Shown here: positions 10,818-20,579 of the stretch, piece by piece | Layout: every line of letters begins with the position of its first letter | How positions within the stretch are numbered: the first letter of the stretch is position 1 | DNA from: Lelliottia jeotgali | GTDB taxonomy: Bacteria; Pseudomonadota; Gammaproteobacteria; Enterobacterales; Enterobacteriaceae | Assembly (NCBI GenBank): GCA_002271215.1 | Contig: CP018628.1 | Coordinates: 3,782,001-3,846,000, forward strand | Direction: 5' to 3' | DNA: 64,000 bases | The notes under the pieces: generated by a model | Told to the model about the DNA's origin: nothing | Database searches by the model: none | The model's input: only the letters and a program-made list of their open reading frames with translations | Program-made: the position numbers and the translations under genes

Positions 10818-11240
10818 CTAACAAACCGGAATCGCCATTGCTCCATGTGCTAAACAATATCTTAGCCAGTCAGCTAAAAACTGGTTAATTTGATGCTTTT
10901 CGTCGCGTTGATGCAACTTTTTATTAGGATAATCATATCGCGCTTTGAAGCGAAAGATCTGCTGACTTGAACACACTTCAGCCACCATCGCGTCATGATA
11001 GAGCCTGACAGTCATCGACGGCAGGCTCCAGTAGCTGACGGCCGGGGCCGTTTGCTTAATTTCGACCAACGTAGTGTAGCGAGTGGACTCCGTAATCGTT
11101 AAGCGATATTGCGCATTGCTCACCTGATAGCTCACCGTTTCACCGGCCACATCGTTACGCGGCAACAGACGACGTAATTGCGCGAAATTGGTCTCGCACA
11201 GGCGCATCATTTCTGGGAAGTCAGGTGTATAACGCTTCAT
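10818..11240 (-). CDS. yqiB: YqiB family protein (DUF1249)
   Basis: 140 residues beginning [20 protein letters not shown], which matches the conserved DUF1249 protein YqiB. No catalytic motif can be recognised; it is a small soluble protein of uncertain function. The ATG at 11240 overlaps the nudF stop by four bases (ATGA), the reason for choosing it over an upstream start at 11285. It sits in the nudF-yqiB-cpdA-yqiA-parE run. Confidence 0.9.
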   Translation of the reverse strand: MKRYTPDFPEMMRLCETNFAQLRRLLPRNDVAGETVSYQVSNAQYRLTITESTRYTTLVEIKQTAPAVSYWSLPSMTVRLYHDAMVAEVCSSQQIFRFKARYDYPNKKLHQRDEKHQINQFLADWLRYCLAHGAMAIPVC

Positions 11241-11869
11241 TTTTTCCACTCTTTTCGTAAGTCTTGATATTGCAGCTGGAGCCATTGCAATGCGATGACA
11301 GACGCTGCGTTGTCGATTTTCCCCTCATTGACCCATTGATAAGCCTGCTCCCGACTCACCACATGAACACGAATATCTTCGTTTTCATCTGCCAGACCGT
11401 GAATACCTTGCGCGGTCGTGGCGTCCACTTCACCCACAAAAATAGAAGAGCGCTCGCTGGCTCCGCCTGGACTTGCCAGGTAGCTCAGCACCGGTTTGGT
11501 TCGGCCCACAGTCAGCCCTGCTTCTTCCTGCGCCTCGCGGCGGGCGACGTCTTCTGGCGTTTCACCCTCTTCAATCATCCCGGCGACGATCTCCAGCAGC
11601 CACGGGCTTTCGCTGGTATCCAGGGCGGCAATTCGAATCTGTTCAATCAATACCACTTCGTCACGCACTGGGTCAAAGGGTAGCAAGACTGCGGCATGCC
11701 CGCGCTCAAAAATTTCGCGTCGGACTTCGCCGCTCATTTCACCGTTAAACAGCCGATGCCTGAAACGGTAAAGTTCCAGTGAAAAAAAACCGCTATAAAG
11801 CGTTTCCCGTGCAATAATTTCTACATCGTTTTTGGTGAAAGTCACTGGCAACTTATCTGGTTTCTGCAT
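11237..11869 (-). CDS. nudF: ADP-ribose pyrophosphatase (Nudix)
   Basis: 210 residues. The Nudix box is clear: the G-x5-E-x7-REAQEEAGL pattern begins at [12 protein letters not shown] and supplies the metal-binding glutamates. It hydrolyses ADP-ribose to AMP and ribose-5-phosphate and may also act on related nucleotide sugars. It is the first gene of the minus-strand run and is divergent from tolC across about 200 bases. Confidence 0.95.
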   Translation of the reverse strand: MQKPDKLPVTFTKNDVEIIARETLYSGFFSLELYRFRHRLFNGEMSGEVRREIFERGHAAVLLPFDPVRDEVVLIEQIRIAALDTSESPWLLEIVAGMIEEGETPEDVARREAQEEAGLTVGRTKPVLSYLASPGGASERSSIFVGEVDATTAQGIHGLADENEDIRVHVVSREQAYQWVNEGKIDNAASVIALQWLQLQYQDLRKEWKK

Positions 11870-11969
11870 GGCGGTATCCTGGTCACAATTGTGTTGAAAT
11901 CATGAATTTCAAGGCTGTTTGGCTGCCGTTTTACAGGCTATATGATAGATTGGTGCAAATTACCGCCAG

Positions 11970-11992
11970 ATGGCACGTAACGCCAACCTTTT
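11970..11992 (+). promoter_or_regulatory. mar/sox/rob box upstream of tolC
   Basis: ATGGCACGTAACGCCAACC, continuing in TTTT, has the GCAC-N7-AA arrangement of MarA/SoxS/Rob sites and, from memory, equals the marbox mapped before E. coli tolC. It lies 80-100 bases before the tolC start, giving inducible efflux under oxidative or drug stress. Confidence 0.7.
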
Positions 11993-12071
11993 GGTGTGGA
12001 TGATTCTGTTAGAATCGGCAATTATTTTTAATTAGATCAGCGCTAATACTGCTTCACAACAAGGAATGCAA

Positions 12072-13553
12072 ATGAAGAAATTGCTCCCCATCCTTATCGG
12101 CCTGAGCCTGACGGGCTTCAGCGCGATGAGCCAGGCAGAAAACCTGTTACAGGTTTATCAGCAAGCACGTCTGGGCAACCCTGAGCTGCGTAAGTCAGCC
12201 GCCGACCGTGATGCTGCGTTCGAAAAGATTAATGAAGCACGTAGCCCGCTGCTGCCGCAATTGGGTTTAGGTGCAGATTATACCTACAGCAATGGATTCC
12301 GCGATGCTAACGGCGTGAACTCCAACGCCACCAGCGCATCCCTGCAGTTAACGCAGACCTTGTTTGATATGTCCAAATGGCGCGCGCTCTCCCTGCAGGA
12401 AAAAAGCGCCGGTATTCAGGACGTGACCTATCAGACCGATCAGCAAACGCTGATCCTGAACACCGCCACCGCGTACTTCAACGTGTTGAGCGCGATCGAT
12501 TCGCTCTCCTACACCGAAGCGCAGAAACAGGCGATTTACCGTCAGTTGGATCAAACCACCCAGCGCTTTAACGTGGGTCTGGTGGCGATCACTGATGTGC
12601 AGAACGCCCGTTCACAGTACGACAGCGTGCTGGCGAACGAAGTGACTGCCCGTAACAACCTGGACAACGCACTCGAATCTCTGCGTCAGGTGACCGGCAA
12701 TTACTACCCTGAGCTGGCCTCCCTGAACGTCGATAACTTCAAGACGGACAAACCGCAGGCAGTTAACGCCCTGCTGAAAGAAGCCGAAAACCGTAACCTG
12801 GCGCTGCTGCAGGCTCGTCTGAGCCAGGATCTGGCGCGCGAGCAAATTCGCCAGGCACAGGATGGCCATCTGCCAACGGTAGGCCTGACCGCATCAACGG
12901 GCGTTTCTGATACCAGCTACAGCGGCTCAAAAACCAATACGTCCCAGTACGATGACAGCAACATGGGTCAGAACAAAATCGGCCTGAACTTCTCTCTGCC
13001 TCTGTATCAGGGCGGGATGGTTAACTCTCAGGTGAAACAGGCGCAGTACAACTTTGTTGGTGCCAGCGAGCAGCTTGAAAGCGCGCACCGCAACGTCGTG
13101 CAGACCGTGCGTTCTTCCTTTAATAACGTGAATGCGTCCATCAGCAGCATCAATGCTTACAAACAGGCCGTTGTGTCTGCGCAAAGCTCCCTTGACGCGA
13201 TGGAAGCCGGTTATTCAGTCGGTACACGTACCATTGTTGACGTGTTAGACGCGACCACCACGCTGTATAACGCCAAACAACAGCTCTCCAGCGCACGTTA
13301 CAACTACCTGATTAACCAGCTGAATATTAAATCAGCGCTGGGTACGTTGAACGAGCAAGACCTGCAGATGCTGAACAGCACGCTGGGTAAACCGGTTTCT
13401 ACAACGCCTGAAAGCGTTGCGCCAGAAAACCCACAGCAGGACGCTAACGCAGACGGCAATATGGCCAACAGCGCAGCACCTGCCGCTCAGCCAGCCGCAG
13501 CTCGCACAACCTCTACAAGTGGTTCCGGCAACAACCCGTTCCGTAGCAATTAA
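12072..13553 (+). CDS. tolC: Outer-membrane efflux channel TolC
   Basis: 493 residues: a signal peptide (cleaved after GFSAMSQA), then two structurally repeated coiled-coil/beta-barrel halves with the conserved NPELRKSAADRDAAFEKI and VGTRTIVDVLDATTTLYNAK segments. It forms the trimeric channel-tunnel for AcrAB and other tripartite pumps and for type I secretion. The ATG at 12072 lies 6 bases after AAGGA and gives the E. coli start MKKLLPILIG; another in-frame ATG at 12066 is poorly spaced. The C-terminal tail (Ala/Pro/Thr-rich, ending NPFRSN) is the variable, cleavable part. Confidence 0.97.
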   Translation: MKKLLPILIGLSLTGFSAMSQAENLLQVYQQARLGNPELRKSAADRDAAFEKINEARSPLLPQLGLGADYTYSNGFRDANGVNSNATSASLQLTQTLFDMSKWRALSLQEKSAGIQDVTYQTDQQTLILNTATAYFNVLSAIDSLSYTEAQKQAIYRQLDQTTQRFNVGLVAITDVQNARSQYDSVLANEVTARNNLDNALESLRQVTGNYYPELASLNVDNFKTDKPQAVNALLKEAENRNLALLQARLSQDLAREQIRQAQDGHLPTVGLTASTGVSDTSYSGSKTNTSQYDDSNMGQNKIGLNFSLPLYQGGMVNSQVKQAQYNFVGASEQLESAHRNVVQTVRSSFNNVNASISSINAYKQAVVSAQSSLDAMEAGYSVGTRTIVDVLDATTTLYNAKQQLSSARYNYLINQLNIKSALGTLNEQDLQMLNSTLGKPVSTTPESVAPENPQQDANADGNMANSAAPAAQPAAARTTSTSGSGNNPFRSN

Positions 13554-13558
13554 GTTTT

Positions 13559-13627
13559 GCCCGATAACGCTGTGCTTATCGGGCCTACCTTCGTGTAGGC
13601 CGGGTAAGCACAGCGCCACCTGGCGCG
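13559..13627. repeat. REP pair (BIME) downstream of tolC
   Basis: Two facing palindromic units: GCCCGATAACGCTGTGCTTATCGGGC followed by TAGGCCGGGTAAGCACAGCG and GCCACCTGGC. The first stem follows the tolC stop by about 6 bases and probably protects or ends the tolC transcript. Confidence 0.75.
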
Positions 13628-13756
13628 AAATCACATCCAAACGTAAGCCAACGTAAAGATCCCCCCGTTTGCCCCTCTGCGCTTCATTTTCGACCACTCA
13701 TCCTCTATCCTGAGCCTTATTTACTTCGTTCTACCACTGGGTCCTGGAAGACAAAA

Positions 13757-14419
13757 ATGAAACGGACAAAATCGATTAATCACGCTTCGTTCCGCAAAAA
13801 CTGGAACGCGCGCCATCTCACTCCTGTCGCCCTGGCGTTTACCGCCATCTTTATGCTGTCAGGCTGTGAACAATCCGATGAAACGGTATCGATGTATCAG
13901 AATGCCGATGACTGCTCGTCAGCCACCGGTAAAAGTGCGGAATGTACCACTGCCTACAACAATGCCCTGAAAGAAGCAGAACGTACGGCGCCGAAATACG
14001 CCACCCGTGAAGACTGTATCGCCGAGTTCGGTGAAGGTCAGTGCCAGCAGGCACCGGCTCAGGCTGGCATGGCGCCAGAAAATCAGGCGCAGGCACAGTC
14101 CAGCGGCAGCTTCTGGATGCCGCTGATGGCGGGTTACATGATGGGCCGTATGATGGGCGGCGGTATGGGCCAGCAGCAGCCGCTGTTCAGCTCCAAAAAC
14201 CCGTCCAGCCCGGCGTACGGTAAGTACACCGATGCGAGCGGCAAAAACTACGGCGCGGCAACCCCTGGACGTACCGCGACAGTACCAAAATCCGCAATGG
14301 CACCAAAACCTGCGACCACCAGCACCGTCACGCGCGGTGGGTTTGGCGAATCTGTTGCCAAACAGTCCACCATGCAGCGTAGCGCGACAGGTTCCACTTC
14401 TCGCTCAATGGGCGGCTGA
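13757..14419 (+). CDS. ygiB: YgiB family lipoprotein-like protein (DUF1190)
   Basis: 220 residues. A cationic N-terminus is followed by a hydrophobic segment ending in a lipobox-like MLSGC (residues about 34-38), then a Cys-containing region ([24 protein letters not shown]) and a Gly/Met-rich stretch ([14 protein letters not shown]). This matches E. coli YgiB, for which only an envelope role is suggested. It is followed after 2 bases by ygiC, so the two are translated together. Confidence 0.92.
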   Translation: MKRTKSINHASFRKNWNARHLTPVALAFTAIFMLSGCEQSDETVSMYQNADDCSSATGKSAECTTAYNNALKEAERTAPKYATREDCIAEFGEGQCQQAPAQAGMAPENQAQAQSSGSFWMPLMAGYMMGRMMGGGMGQQQPLFSSKNPSSPAYGKYTDASGKNYGAATPGRTATVPKSAMAPKPATTSTVTRGGFGESVAKQSTMQRSATGSTSRSMGG

Positions 14420-14421
14420 TA

Positions 14422-15582
14422 ATGGAACGAGTCAGTATTGTCGAGCGCCCGGACTGGCGCGAAAAAGCCACCGAATACGGGTTTAATTTCCACACCATGT
14501 ACGGCGAACCGTACTGGTGTGAAGATGCCTACTACAAGCTCACCCTCGCCCAGGTAGAAAAGCTGGAAGAGGTGACCGCCGAGCTGCACCAGATGTGCCT
14601 GAAGGTGGTGGAAAAGGTGGTTGCCAGCGATGAGCTGATGACCAAATTCCGCATTCCTAAACACACCTGGGGTTTTGTCCGCCACGCCTGGCAGACTAAC
14701 CAGCCTTCCCTCTACTCGCGCCTCGATCTGGCGTGGGACGGCGTGGGCGATCCTAAGATGCTGGAAAACAACGCTGATACGCCGACCTCGCTGTACGAAG
14801 CGGCGTTCTTCCAGTGGATCTGGCTCGAAGATCAGGCTGCGGCGGGCAACCTGCCGGAAGGCAGCGACCAGTTCAACTCCCTGCAGGAGAAGCTGATCGA
14901 GCGTTTCGCGGAACTGCGCGAGCAGCACGGGTTTAATTATCTGCATCTGGCCTGCTGCCGTGACACCGTTGAAGATCGCGGTACGGTGCAATATCTGCAA
15001 GATTGTGCAGCCGAAGCGGAAGTGGCGACCGAATTCCTGTACATCGAAGATATCGGTTTAGGCGAGCGCGGTCAGTTCACGGATACTCAGGACCAGGTAA
15101 TTAGCAACCTGTTCAAGCTCTATCCGTGGGAATACATGCTGCGCGAAGTGTTCTCCACCAAGCTGGAAGACGCGGGCGTTCGCTGGCTGGAACCGGCCTG
15201 GAAGAGCATTATCTCCAACAAAGCGCTGCTGCCGATGCTGTGGGAGATGTTCCCGAACCATCCTAACCTTCTGCCTGCCTATTTCGCCGAAGACGACTAT
15301 CCGCCGATGGATAAGTACGTCATCAAACCAATCTTTTCCCGCGAAGGGGCCAACGTTTCGATTATTGAAAACGGCAAAACCCTGGAAGCCGCCGAAGGCC
15401 CGTACGGCGAAGAAGGGATGATTGTGCAGGAGTTCTATCCCCTGCCGAAATTTGGCGACAGCTATGTGCTGATTGGCAGCTGGCTGATCAACGATCAGCC
15501 AGCCGGGATTGGCATCCGCGAAGATCGCGCACTGATCACTCAGGATCTGTCACGCTTCTATCCGCATATTTTTGTGGAGTGA
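14422..15582 (+). CDS. ygiC: YgiC, glutathionylspermidine synthase-like ATP-grasp protein
   Basis: 386 residues, same length as E. coli YgiC. It belongs to the C-C or N-N ligase family related to the synthetase domain of Gsp. ATP-grasp features include [11 protein letters not shown] and the late [20 protein letters not shown]. It lacks the amidase half found in bifunctional Gsp. The real substrate is not known. Coupled to ygiB and in the conserved tolC-ygiB-ygiC order. Confidence 0.92.
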   Translation: MERVSIVERPDWREKATEYGFNFHTMYGEPYWCEDAYYKLTLAQVEKLEEVTAELHQMCLKVVEKVVASDELMTKFRIPKHTWGFVRHAWQTNQPSLYSRLDLAWDGVGDPKMLENNADTPTSLYEAAFFQWIWLEDQAAAGNLPEGSDQFNSLQEKLIERFAELREQHGFNYLHLACCRDTVEDRGTVQYLQDCAAEAEVATEFLYIEDIGLGERGQFTDTQDQVISNLFKLYPWEYMLREVFSTKLEDAGVRWLEPAWKSIISNKALLPMLWEMFPNHPNLLPAYFAEDDYPPMDKYVIKPIFSREGANVSIIENGKTLEAAEGPYGEEGMIVQEFYPLPKFGDSYVLIGSWLINDQPAGIGIREDRALITQDLSRFYPHIFVE

Positions 15583-15611
15583 GTGTTTGCGCCGGGTTGT
15601 GCGGCCTAATG

Positions 15612-15645
15612 CCCTCACCCTGGCCCTCTCCCACGGGGAGAGGGA
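15612..15645. repeat. Dispersed CCCTCTCCC palindromic repeat
   Basis: Intact copy of the CCCTCACCCTGGCCCTCTCC / GGGGAGAGGG repeat whose other copies are at 19039-19073 and, split by IS481, at 6136-7461. It lies in the ygiC/ygiD convergent gap. Confidence 0.7.
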
Positions 15646-15654
15646 ATAAACACT

Positions 15655-15684
15655 AAAACGGTAACCCTTGGGTTACCGTTTTGC
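15655..15684. terminator. Bidirectional terminator between ygiC and ygiD
   Basis: AAAACGGTAACCC-TT-GGGTTACCGTTTT is a perfect stem flanked by A and T runs, placed between two convergent genes, so it can end both transcripts. Confidence 0.8.
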
Positions 15685-15709
15685 TTCTACCTCGCCACCG
15701 GGCTTTCTT

Positions 15710-16498
15710 TTAGCCCACCTGCACGGAAAGCATACTCAGACTTCCCATTTCAATACCATCCACCGGTACGGTGACAGGCTCACTGCCGTCCCACGCGCCC
15801 AGTACGTACAACAGCGGCAGATAGTGATCCGGCGTTGGGTTAGAAAGCGAACCGCCTTCATGATCCATGTAATTCACCAGCGGATGCTGTTCCGTCGGCC
15901 CCTGCCAGGTGAGATTTTCTTTCACAAAATCATTGAACGACGTCGCCCACGGGTAAGGCGTATTTTCGCCGTGCCAACGCGCCGTGCGCAGGTTGTGAAC
16001 CACGTTACCGCTCGCGACCAGCATAATGCCTTCGTCGCGCAGTTTCGCAAGCTTACGGCCCATCTCAAAGTGCCAAGCTGCCGGTTTGGTGCTGTCGATA
16101 CTCAGCTGCACCATTGGAATGTCGGCCTCCGGGTACATTTTGATCAGCACGCCCCAGGAGCCGTGGTCGAAGCCCCAGGCCTCTTTATCCAGCGTCACAG
16201 GAATCGGGGCCAGCAAATCAACCAGCTGTTGAGCAAGCGCAGGCGAGCCCGGTGCCGGGTAATGCGTGTCATACAGCGCCTGCGGGAAACCACCAAAATC
16301 GTGAATAGGTTTCGGTGCTTCCATAGCCGTCACGCCGGTTCCACGGGTAAACCAGTGCGCAGACACCACCACAATCGCTTTCGGACGTGGCAACGTCTCG
16401 CCGAGATGACGCCAGGCGCGGGTATAGACGTTATCTTCCAGGACGTTCATCGGGCTACCGTGGCCCAAAAACAGTGCTGGCATACGAGAAGAAGTCAT
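15710..16498 (-). CDS. ygiD: 4,5-DOPA-extradiol-type dioxygenase, YgiD
   Basis: 262 residues of the class III extradiol ring-cleavage dioxygenase family (LigB-like). Conserved metal-binding histidines lie in LFLGHGSPMN near the N-terminus, in SAHWFTRGTG and in GNVVHNLRTARW. E. coli YgiD cleaves L-DOPA extradiolly in vitro and is Zn-associated; the natural substrate is unknown. It is divergent from zupT across about 200 bases. Confidence 0.92.
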   Translation of the reverse strand: MTSSRMPALFLGHGSPMNVLEDNVYTRAWRHLGETLPRPKAIVVVSAHWFTRGTGVTAMEAPKPIHDFGGFPQALYDTHYPAPGSPALAQQLVDLLAPIPVTLDKEAWGFDHGSWGVLIKMYPEADIPMVQLSIDSTKPAAWHFEMGRKLAKLRDEGIMLVASGNVVHNLRTARWHGENTPYPWATSFNDFVKENLTWQGPTEQHPLVNYMDHEGGSLSNPTPDHYLPLLYVLGAWDGSEPVTVPVDGIEMGSLSMLSVQVG

Positions 16499-16661
16499 GG
16501 TGATATCCTTACATAGGGTGTCTGTTTAATGTCACTACATTACCCGCTATCTGCATAACATGAACTCAGATAAGCGTGATGAAGATCTTCAGAAAATTTG
16601 AATGTAAGAAAACTGTAAAGCCGGGAATGCCCTCTCGCTTTGCAGCAGATTAATCATTAGC

Positions 16662-16680
16662 ATTAATGAGAATCATTATC
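16662..16680. promoter_or_regulatory. Fur box upstream of zupT
   Basis: ATTAATGAGAATCATTATC matches the 19-base Fur consensus at 16 positions by eye. It ends 14 bases before the zupT ATG, just ahead of the AAGGAG ribosome site, so Fur-Fe binding there should block transcription of zupT. Confidence 0.7.
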
Positions 16681-16694
16681 ATAAGGAGCGTTGA

Positions 16695-17468
16695 ATGTCA
16701 GTACCCTTGATTCTGACGATACTTGCGGGTGCCGCCACCTTCATTGGTGCGATTCTTGGCGTGCTCGGGCAGAAGCCTTCGAACCGCGTGCTGGCGTTTT
16801 CTCTCGGCTTTGCCGCCGGGATTATGCTGCTGATCTCCCTGATGGAGATGCTGCCCGCGGCGCTCGGCACCGAGGGCATGTCGCCGATGCTAGGCTACGG
16901 CATGTTCGTCGTGGGTCTGCTGGGCTATTTCGGTCTCGACCGCATGCTGCCCCACGCCCATCCGCAGGATTTGATGCAGAAAAGCGTCAAACCGTCGCAC
17001 GGCAACATCAAACGCACGGCCATTTTGCTTACTCTCGGCATTAGCCTGCACAACTTCCCGGAGGGCGTCGCCACCTACGTGACAGCCAGCAATAACCTGG
17101 AACTGGGTTTCGGCATTGCCGTGGCGGTTGCATTGCACAATATTCCTGAAGGACTGGCGGTGGCAGGCCCGATTTATGCGGCAACGGGTTCAAAACGCAC
17201 GGCGGTGTTCTGGGCCGGGATTTCGGGTTTGGCGGAAATTTTAGGCGGCGTGCTGGCGTGGCTGATTCTGGGCAGTATGATCTCCCCGGTGGTGATGGCA
17301 GCGATTATGGCAGCGGTGGCGGGGATTATGGTCGCGCTGTCAGTTGACGAGCTGATGCCGCTGGCGAAAGAGATCGACCCGAACAATAACCCTAGCTACG
17401 GCGTGCTGTGTGGAATGTCGGTGATGGGATTAAGTTTGGTGCTGCTACAAACAGCGGGAATTGGATAA
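16695..17468 (+). CDS. zupT: Zinc/divalent-metal transporter ZupT (ZIP family)
   Basis: 257 residues, eight predicted membrane helices. The ZIP-family metal-binding motifs are present: HNFPEG in TM4 and HNIPEG in TM5. It imports zinc and, with less specificity, iron, manganese and cobalt. An AAGGAG ribosome site lies 7 bases before the ATG. The strong Fur box directly upstream suggests iron control here. Confidence 0.95.
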   Translation: MSVPLILTILAGAATFIGAILGVLGQKPSNRVLAFSLGFAAGIMLLISLMEMLPAALGTEGMSPMLGYGMFVVGLLGYFGLDRMLPHAHPQDLMQKSVKPSHGNIKRTAILLTLGISLHNFPEGVATYVTASNNLELGFGIAVAVALHNIPEGLAVAGPIYAATGSKRTAVFWAGISGLAEILGGVLAWLILGSMISPVVMAAIMAAVAGIMVALSVDELMPLAKEIDPNNNPSYGVLCGMSVMGLSLVLLQTAGIG

Positions 17469-17501
17469 AAAATACGCCGGGATAACCCGGCGTTTTTTTA
17501 T
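17469..17501. terminator. Bidirectional terminator between zupT and ribB
   Basis: AAAAAATACGCCGGG-ATAA-CCCGGCGTTTTTTTA is a perfect stem with A and T runs on the two sides, between convergent zupT and ribB. Confidence 0.85.
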
Positions 17502-18155
17502 TTAGCTGGCTTTACGTTCGTGCGCCTGGCGGTAGGCCACCAGATCTTCGATGGTCACCACAGCCATATTGTGTTTCTTCGCAAACTCGATGCACTCCGG
17601 CGCGCGTGCCATAGTGCCATCGTCGTTGGTCAGTTCACACAGAACACCCGCAGATTTAAAGCCTGCCAGCGTCACCAGATCGATGGTCGCTTCAGTGTGG
17701 CCGCCGCGAGTCAACACGCCGCCCGGCTGCGCGCGCAGTGGGAAAACGTGACCAGGACGGTTCAGGTCTGATGGCTTCGCATTGTCAGCGGTGGCTGCGC
17801 GAACGGTCGTCAGACGGTCAGCGGCAGAAACACCGGTGGTCACACCGTGCGCGGCTTCGATAGTCACGGTAAAACCGGTACCGAAGGCGCTGGTGTTATT
17901 TTCGACCATCATCGGCAGATCGAGCTGTTTACGACGTTCGTCGGTCAGACAAAGACACACGATGCCACTGCCGTGACGGATGGTCAGCGCCATCTGCTCA
18001 ACGGTCATGGTTTCTGCGGCGAAAATCATATCGCCTTCGTTTTCACGGTCTTCGTCATCGAGAACCATCACACCGCGATGTTCACGGAGTGCGGTCAGTG
18101 CAAGCTCTACACGATCGGTAGAGGTGCCAAAAGCGGAAAGTAGCGTCTGATTCAT
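17502..18155 (-). CDS. ribB: 3,4-dihydroxy-2-butanone 4-phosphate synthase
   Basis: 217 residues, the E. coli RibB length. Active-site segments are clear: [17 protein letters not shown] (metal and phosphate binding), RHGSGIVCL and [12 protein letters not shown]. It converts ribulose-5-phosphate to formate and the four-carbon unit of riboflavin. It is a monofunctional enzyme with no GTP cyclohydrolase II domain. An FMN riboswitch lies upstream on the same strand. Confidence 0.97.
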   Translation of the reverse strand: MNQTLLSAFGTSTDRVELALTALREHRGVMVLDDEDRENEGDMIFAAETMTVEQMALTIRHGSGIVCLCLTDERRKQLDLPMMVENNTSAFGTGFTVTIEAAHGVTTGVSAADRLTTVRAATADNAKPSDLNRPGHVFPLRAQPGGVLTRGGHTEATIDLVTLAGFKSAGVLCELTNDDGTMARAPECIEFAKKHNMAVVTIEDLVAYRQAHERKAS

Positions 18156-18224
18156 GGTAAAAAAAACCTCATTAAAATTATGGTTACCAGAATCAGGGCA
18201 GTCTTAGGAGCACCGCGTAAGCGG

Positions 18225-18254
18225 CAAAAAAATAACGTGAGCGGGCCTCGCCCG
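18225..18254 (-). terminator. Candidate intrinsic terminator in the ribB leader
   Basis: On the minus strand CGGGC-GAG-GCCCG is followed by CTCACGTTA and seven T. It lies between the riboswitch aptamer and the ribB start, where an expression platform would act. Confidence 0.5.
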
Positions 18255-18261
18255 ACTTGAT

Positions 18262-18408
18262 CGTTACTCTCTCCCATCCGGACTCTAACCGTCGGCTCTG
18301 GAATTACACCAGATCTGCTGACCTTTGAGTTTTCACCCAAAGCGCTCGCGGGCTTTCAGCGCAAGGCTGATTTACCGCCGGTGGGGAATTTCGCCCCGCC
18401 CTGAGAAT
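18262..18408 (-). ncRNA. FMN riboswitch (RFN element) controlling ribB
   Basis: Read on the minus strand, the segment starts TCAGGGCGGGGCGAAATTCC, continues CACCGGCGGTAAAT and closes with AGCCGACGGTTAGAGTCCGG and ATGGGAGAGAG. These are the conserved blocks of the RFN aptamer in the correct order. Binding of FMN is expected to shut ribB expression when riboflavin cofactors are plentiful. Confidence 0.93.
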
Positions 18409-18471
18409 AAGCGAGATAACTATAACGCTATTGATTATGCTGGGCAATGCATAAGCATCAAATCATTCTGG

Positions 18472-18600
18472 TTTTGCACTTCATCCTTCGAGTTGCCTCT
18501 GCGTTGGCTGCGCCCTCAAACCCCCGTCACATAGTTAACTATGCTCCAGGGGATTTTCAGGCTTGCCGCCTTGATGCACCTCGAATGATTTTGTGCAAAA
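18472..18600. repeat. ERIC-like intergenic repeat, 129 bp
   Basis: Ends are TTTTGCAC and GTGCAAAA, inverted. The centre CCCCGTCACATAGTTAACTA-TGCTCCAGGGG is the ERIC core palindrome variant. The copy aligns along most of its length with the repeat at 37262-37385 in reverse orientation. It sits between the ribB leader and ubiK. Confidence 0.75.
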
Positions 18601-18657
18601 GATCGGAGGGAACGCGCTACAATGTTCGCTAGCACCTTCTAATCAAGGGAAACGACC

Positions 18658-18951
18658 ATGATTGACCCGAAAAAAATTGAACAAATTGCCCGTCAGGTTC
18701 ATGAATCCATGCCGAAAGGCATTCGTGAGTTTGGCGATGACGTCGAGAAGAAAATCCGTCAGGTACTGCAATCGCAGCTGACGCGTCTTGATCTGGTGAG
18801 CCGTGAAGAGTTCGACGTACAGACTCAGGTTCTGCTGCGCACCCGCGAAAAGCTGGCGCTGCTGGAACAGCGTCTGACCGAGCTGGAAAACCGCAGCCAG
18901 CCTGCCGAAGTGAAGCCAGCACCTGCGATCCCACCGGTCGATCAGGCATAA
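18658..18951 (+). CDS. ubiK: Ubiquinone biosynthesis accessory factor UbiK
   Basis: 97 residues (formerly YqiC). The N-terminal half is amphipathic ([19 protein letters not shown]) and the C-terminal half a coiled coil ([18 protein letters not shown]), as in the family. It forms a trimer that helps the late UbiI/H/F/G/E/J/B steps of ubiquinone synthesis under oxygen. GGGAAACG precedes the ATG. It is monocistronic. Confidence 0.94.
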   Translation: MIDPKKIEQIARQVHESMPKGIREFGDDVEKKIRQVLQSQLTRLDLVSREEFDVQTQVLLRTREKLALLEQRLTELENRSQPAEVKPAPAIPPVDQA

Positions 18952-18954
18952 AAA

Positions 18955-18988
18955 AGCCGGGTGGCGGCTGCGCCTTACCCGGCCTACA
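18955..18988. repeat. REP unit after ubiK
   Basis: AGCCGGGTGGCGGCTGCGCC-TTACCCGGC palindrome 4 bases after the ubiK stop, similar to the other REP units in this window. Confidence 0.7.
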
Positions 18989-19005
18989 AATCTGATGCAA
19001 AACTA

Positions 19006-19028
19006 AACGGCAACCTCGGTTGCCGTTG
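19006..19028 (+). terminator. Hairpin after ubiK
   Basis: AACGGCAACC-TC-GGTTGCCGTT is a perfect stem followed by a short GTTCGT. It may be an intrinsic terminator with a weak U tract. Confidence 0.5.
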
Positions 19029-19038
19029 TTCGTATTTG

Positions 19039-19073
19039 CTCCCTCTCCCGTGGGAGAGGGTTGGGGTGAGGGC
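19039..19073. repeat. Dispersed CCCTCTCCC palindromic repeat
   Basis: CTCCCTCTCCCGTGGGAGAG-GGTTGGGGTGAGGGC, a full copy of the repeat that is interrupted by IS481 near parE. It sits between ubiK and hldE. Confidence 0.7.
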
Positions 19074-19096
19074 ATAAGGCCGCTCACACTCCATTG

Positions 19097-20527
19097 TTAC
19101 TGACTGTCTTTCTGGATTTTCTTAATGATGTTGGTGGTTGAACACCCGTCCTCAAAGTTGAGTACCATCACTTCTCCACCGTTAGCCCAGACCTCTTCAC
19201 TGCCCGCAATCTGCTCCGGCTTATAATCGCCACCTTTAACCAGCAGATCCGGCAGAATTCCCGCAATCAGACGCTGCGGCGTGTCTTCTTCAAACGAGAC
19301 CACCCAGTCGACCGCTTCCAGCGCGCCGAGCACAATCATACGCTGCTCTAGCGGATTCACCGGACGCGTTTCACCCTTCAAACGTTTGGTCGAGGCATCG
19401 CTGTTCACCGCGACAATCAGACGATCGCCGAGCTTGCGCGCATTCGCCAGATAAGAGACGTGGCCCGCGTGCAGAATGTCAAACACGCCGTTGGTCATCA
19501 CCACTTTCTCGCCGCGCTTACGCGCCGCCGCGACGGCTGTTTTCAGCTCGTCTTCACTCATCACGCCAAAACCGGTATCCGCACGACCGCGCACTGCATT
19601 TTCCAGCTCGATGGGTGAAACGGTAGAAGTACCGAGTTTACCGACGACCACGCCCGCAGCCGCGTTCGCGAAATAACACGCTTCTTCCAGTGAATTACCC
19701 GCCGCCAGCGTCGCCGCCAGCACGCCAATCACCGTGTCACCGGCACCGGTCACATCGTAAACTTCCTGTGCCTGCGTCGGCATGTGCAGTGGCGCTTTGC
19801 CCGGTTGCAATAGCGTCATACCCTGCTCAGAACGCGTCACCAGCAGTGCGGAGAAGTCGAAATCAGCGATGATTTTCATCCCGCGCTCAACGATCTCTTC
19901 TTCAGTTTTGCACTTGCCTGCAACGGCTTCAAACTCTGATAAGTTTGGCGTCAGCAGCGTCGCGCCGCGATAGCGCTCGAAATCGGTGCCTTTCGGGTCG
20001 ATAAGCACCGGCACACCCGCTTTACGCGCCAGTGCAATCATCTGCTGCACGCTGGCGAGCGCACCTTTGGCGTAATCAGACAGCACCAGCGCTCCAATGC
20101 TGCCCAGCGCCTGCGCGATACGCTCGTGCAGCGGCTCAGGATCGACGCCCTCAAACCCTTCTTCAAAGTCGAGGCGGATCAGTTGCTGGTTGCGGGAGAG
20201 TACGCGCAGTTTGGTGATGGTTGGGTGCGTTGGCACAGAAACGAAGTCACACTTCACGTTCACGTCGGCCAGCGTTTTGCTGAGCGCGCGCGCCGCATCG
20301 TCAATGCCGGTCAGCCCCACCAGACGCGAATGCGCGCCGAGAGAAGCAATGTTCATCGCCACGTTGGCCGCGCCGCCAGGACGCTCTTCGATGGTATCAA
20401 CTTTGACGACCGGGACCGGGGCTTCCGGGGAGATGCGGCTGGTCGGCCCGTACCAGTAGCGGTCCAGCATCACATCACCGACAACCATAACCCCAGCACG
20501 TTCAAACTCTGGCAGTGTTACTTTCAT
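19097..20527 (-). CDS. hldE: Bifunctional heptose-7-phosphate kinase / heptose-1-phosphate adenylyltransferase
   Basis: 476 residues. The N-terminal ribokinase-fold domain (about 1-318) has [14 protein letters not shown] and the catalytic [11 protein letters not shown] loop. The C-terminal nucleotidyltransferase domain has [15 protein letters not shown] with the HxGH motif. It carries out two steps of ADP-heptose synthesis for the LPS inner core. It precedes glnE on the minus strand in the direction glnE to hldE, 52 bases apart, as in E. coli. Confidence 0.96.
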   Translation of the reverse strand: MKVTLPEFERAGVMVVGDVMLDRYWYGPTSRISPEAPVPVVKVDTIEERPGGAANVAMNIASLGAHSRLVGLTGIDDAARALSKTLADVNVKCDFVSVPTHPTITKLRVLSRNQQLIRLDFEEGFEGVDPEPLHERIAQALGSIGALVLSDYAKGALASVQQMIALARKAGVPVLIDPKGTDFERYRGATLLTPNLSEFEAVAGKCKTEEEIVERGMKIIADFDFSALLVTRSEQGMTLLQPGKAPLHMPTQAQEVYDVTGAGDTVIGVLAATLAAGNSLEEACYFANAAAGVVVGKLGTSTVSPIELENAVRGRADTGFGVMSEDELKTAVAAARKRGEKVVMTNGVFDILHAGHVSYLANARKLGDRLIVAVNSDASTKRLKGETRPVNPLEQRMIVLGALEAVDWVVSFEEDTPQRLIAGILPDLLVKGGDYKPEQIAGSEEVWANGGEVMVLNFEDGCSTTNIIKKIQKDSQ

Positions 20528-20579
20528 TCCTGACTCCAGAAAGATTCACAATTTGCGCGCGATAATATCACACTTGTTT

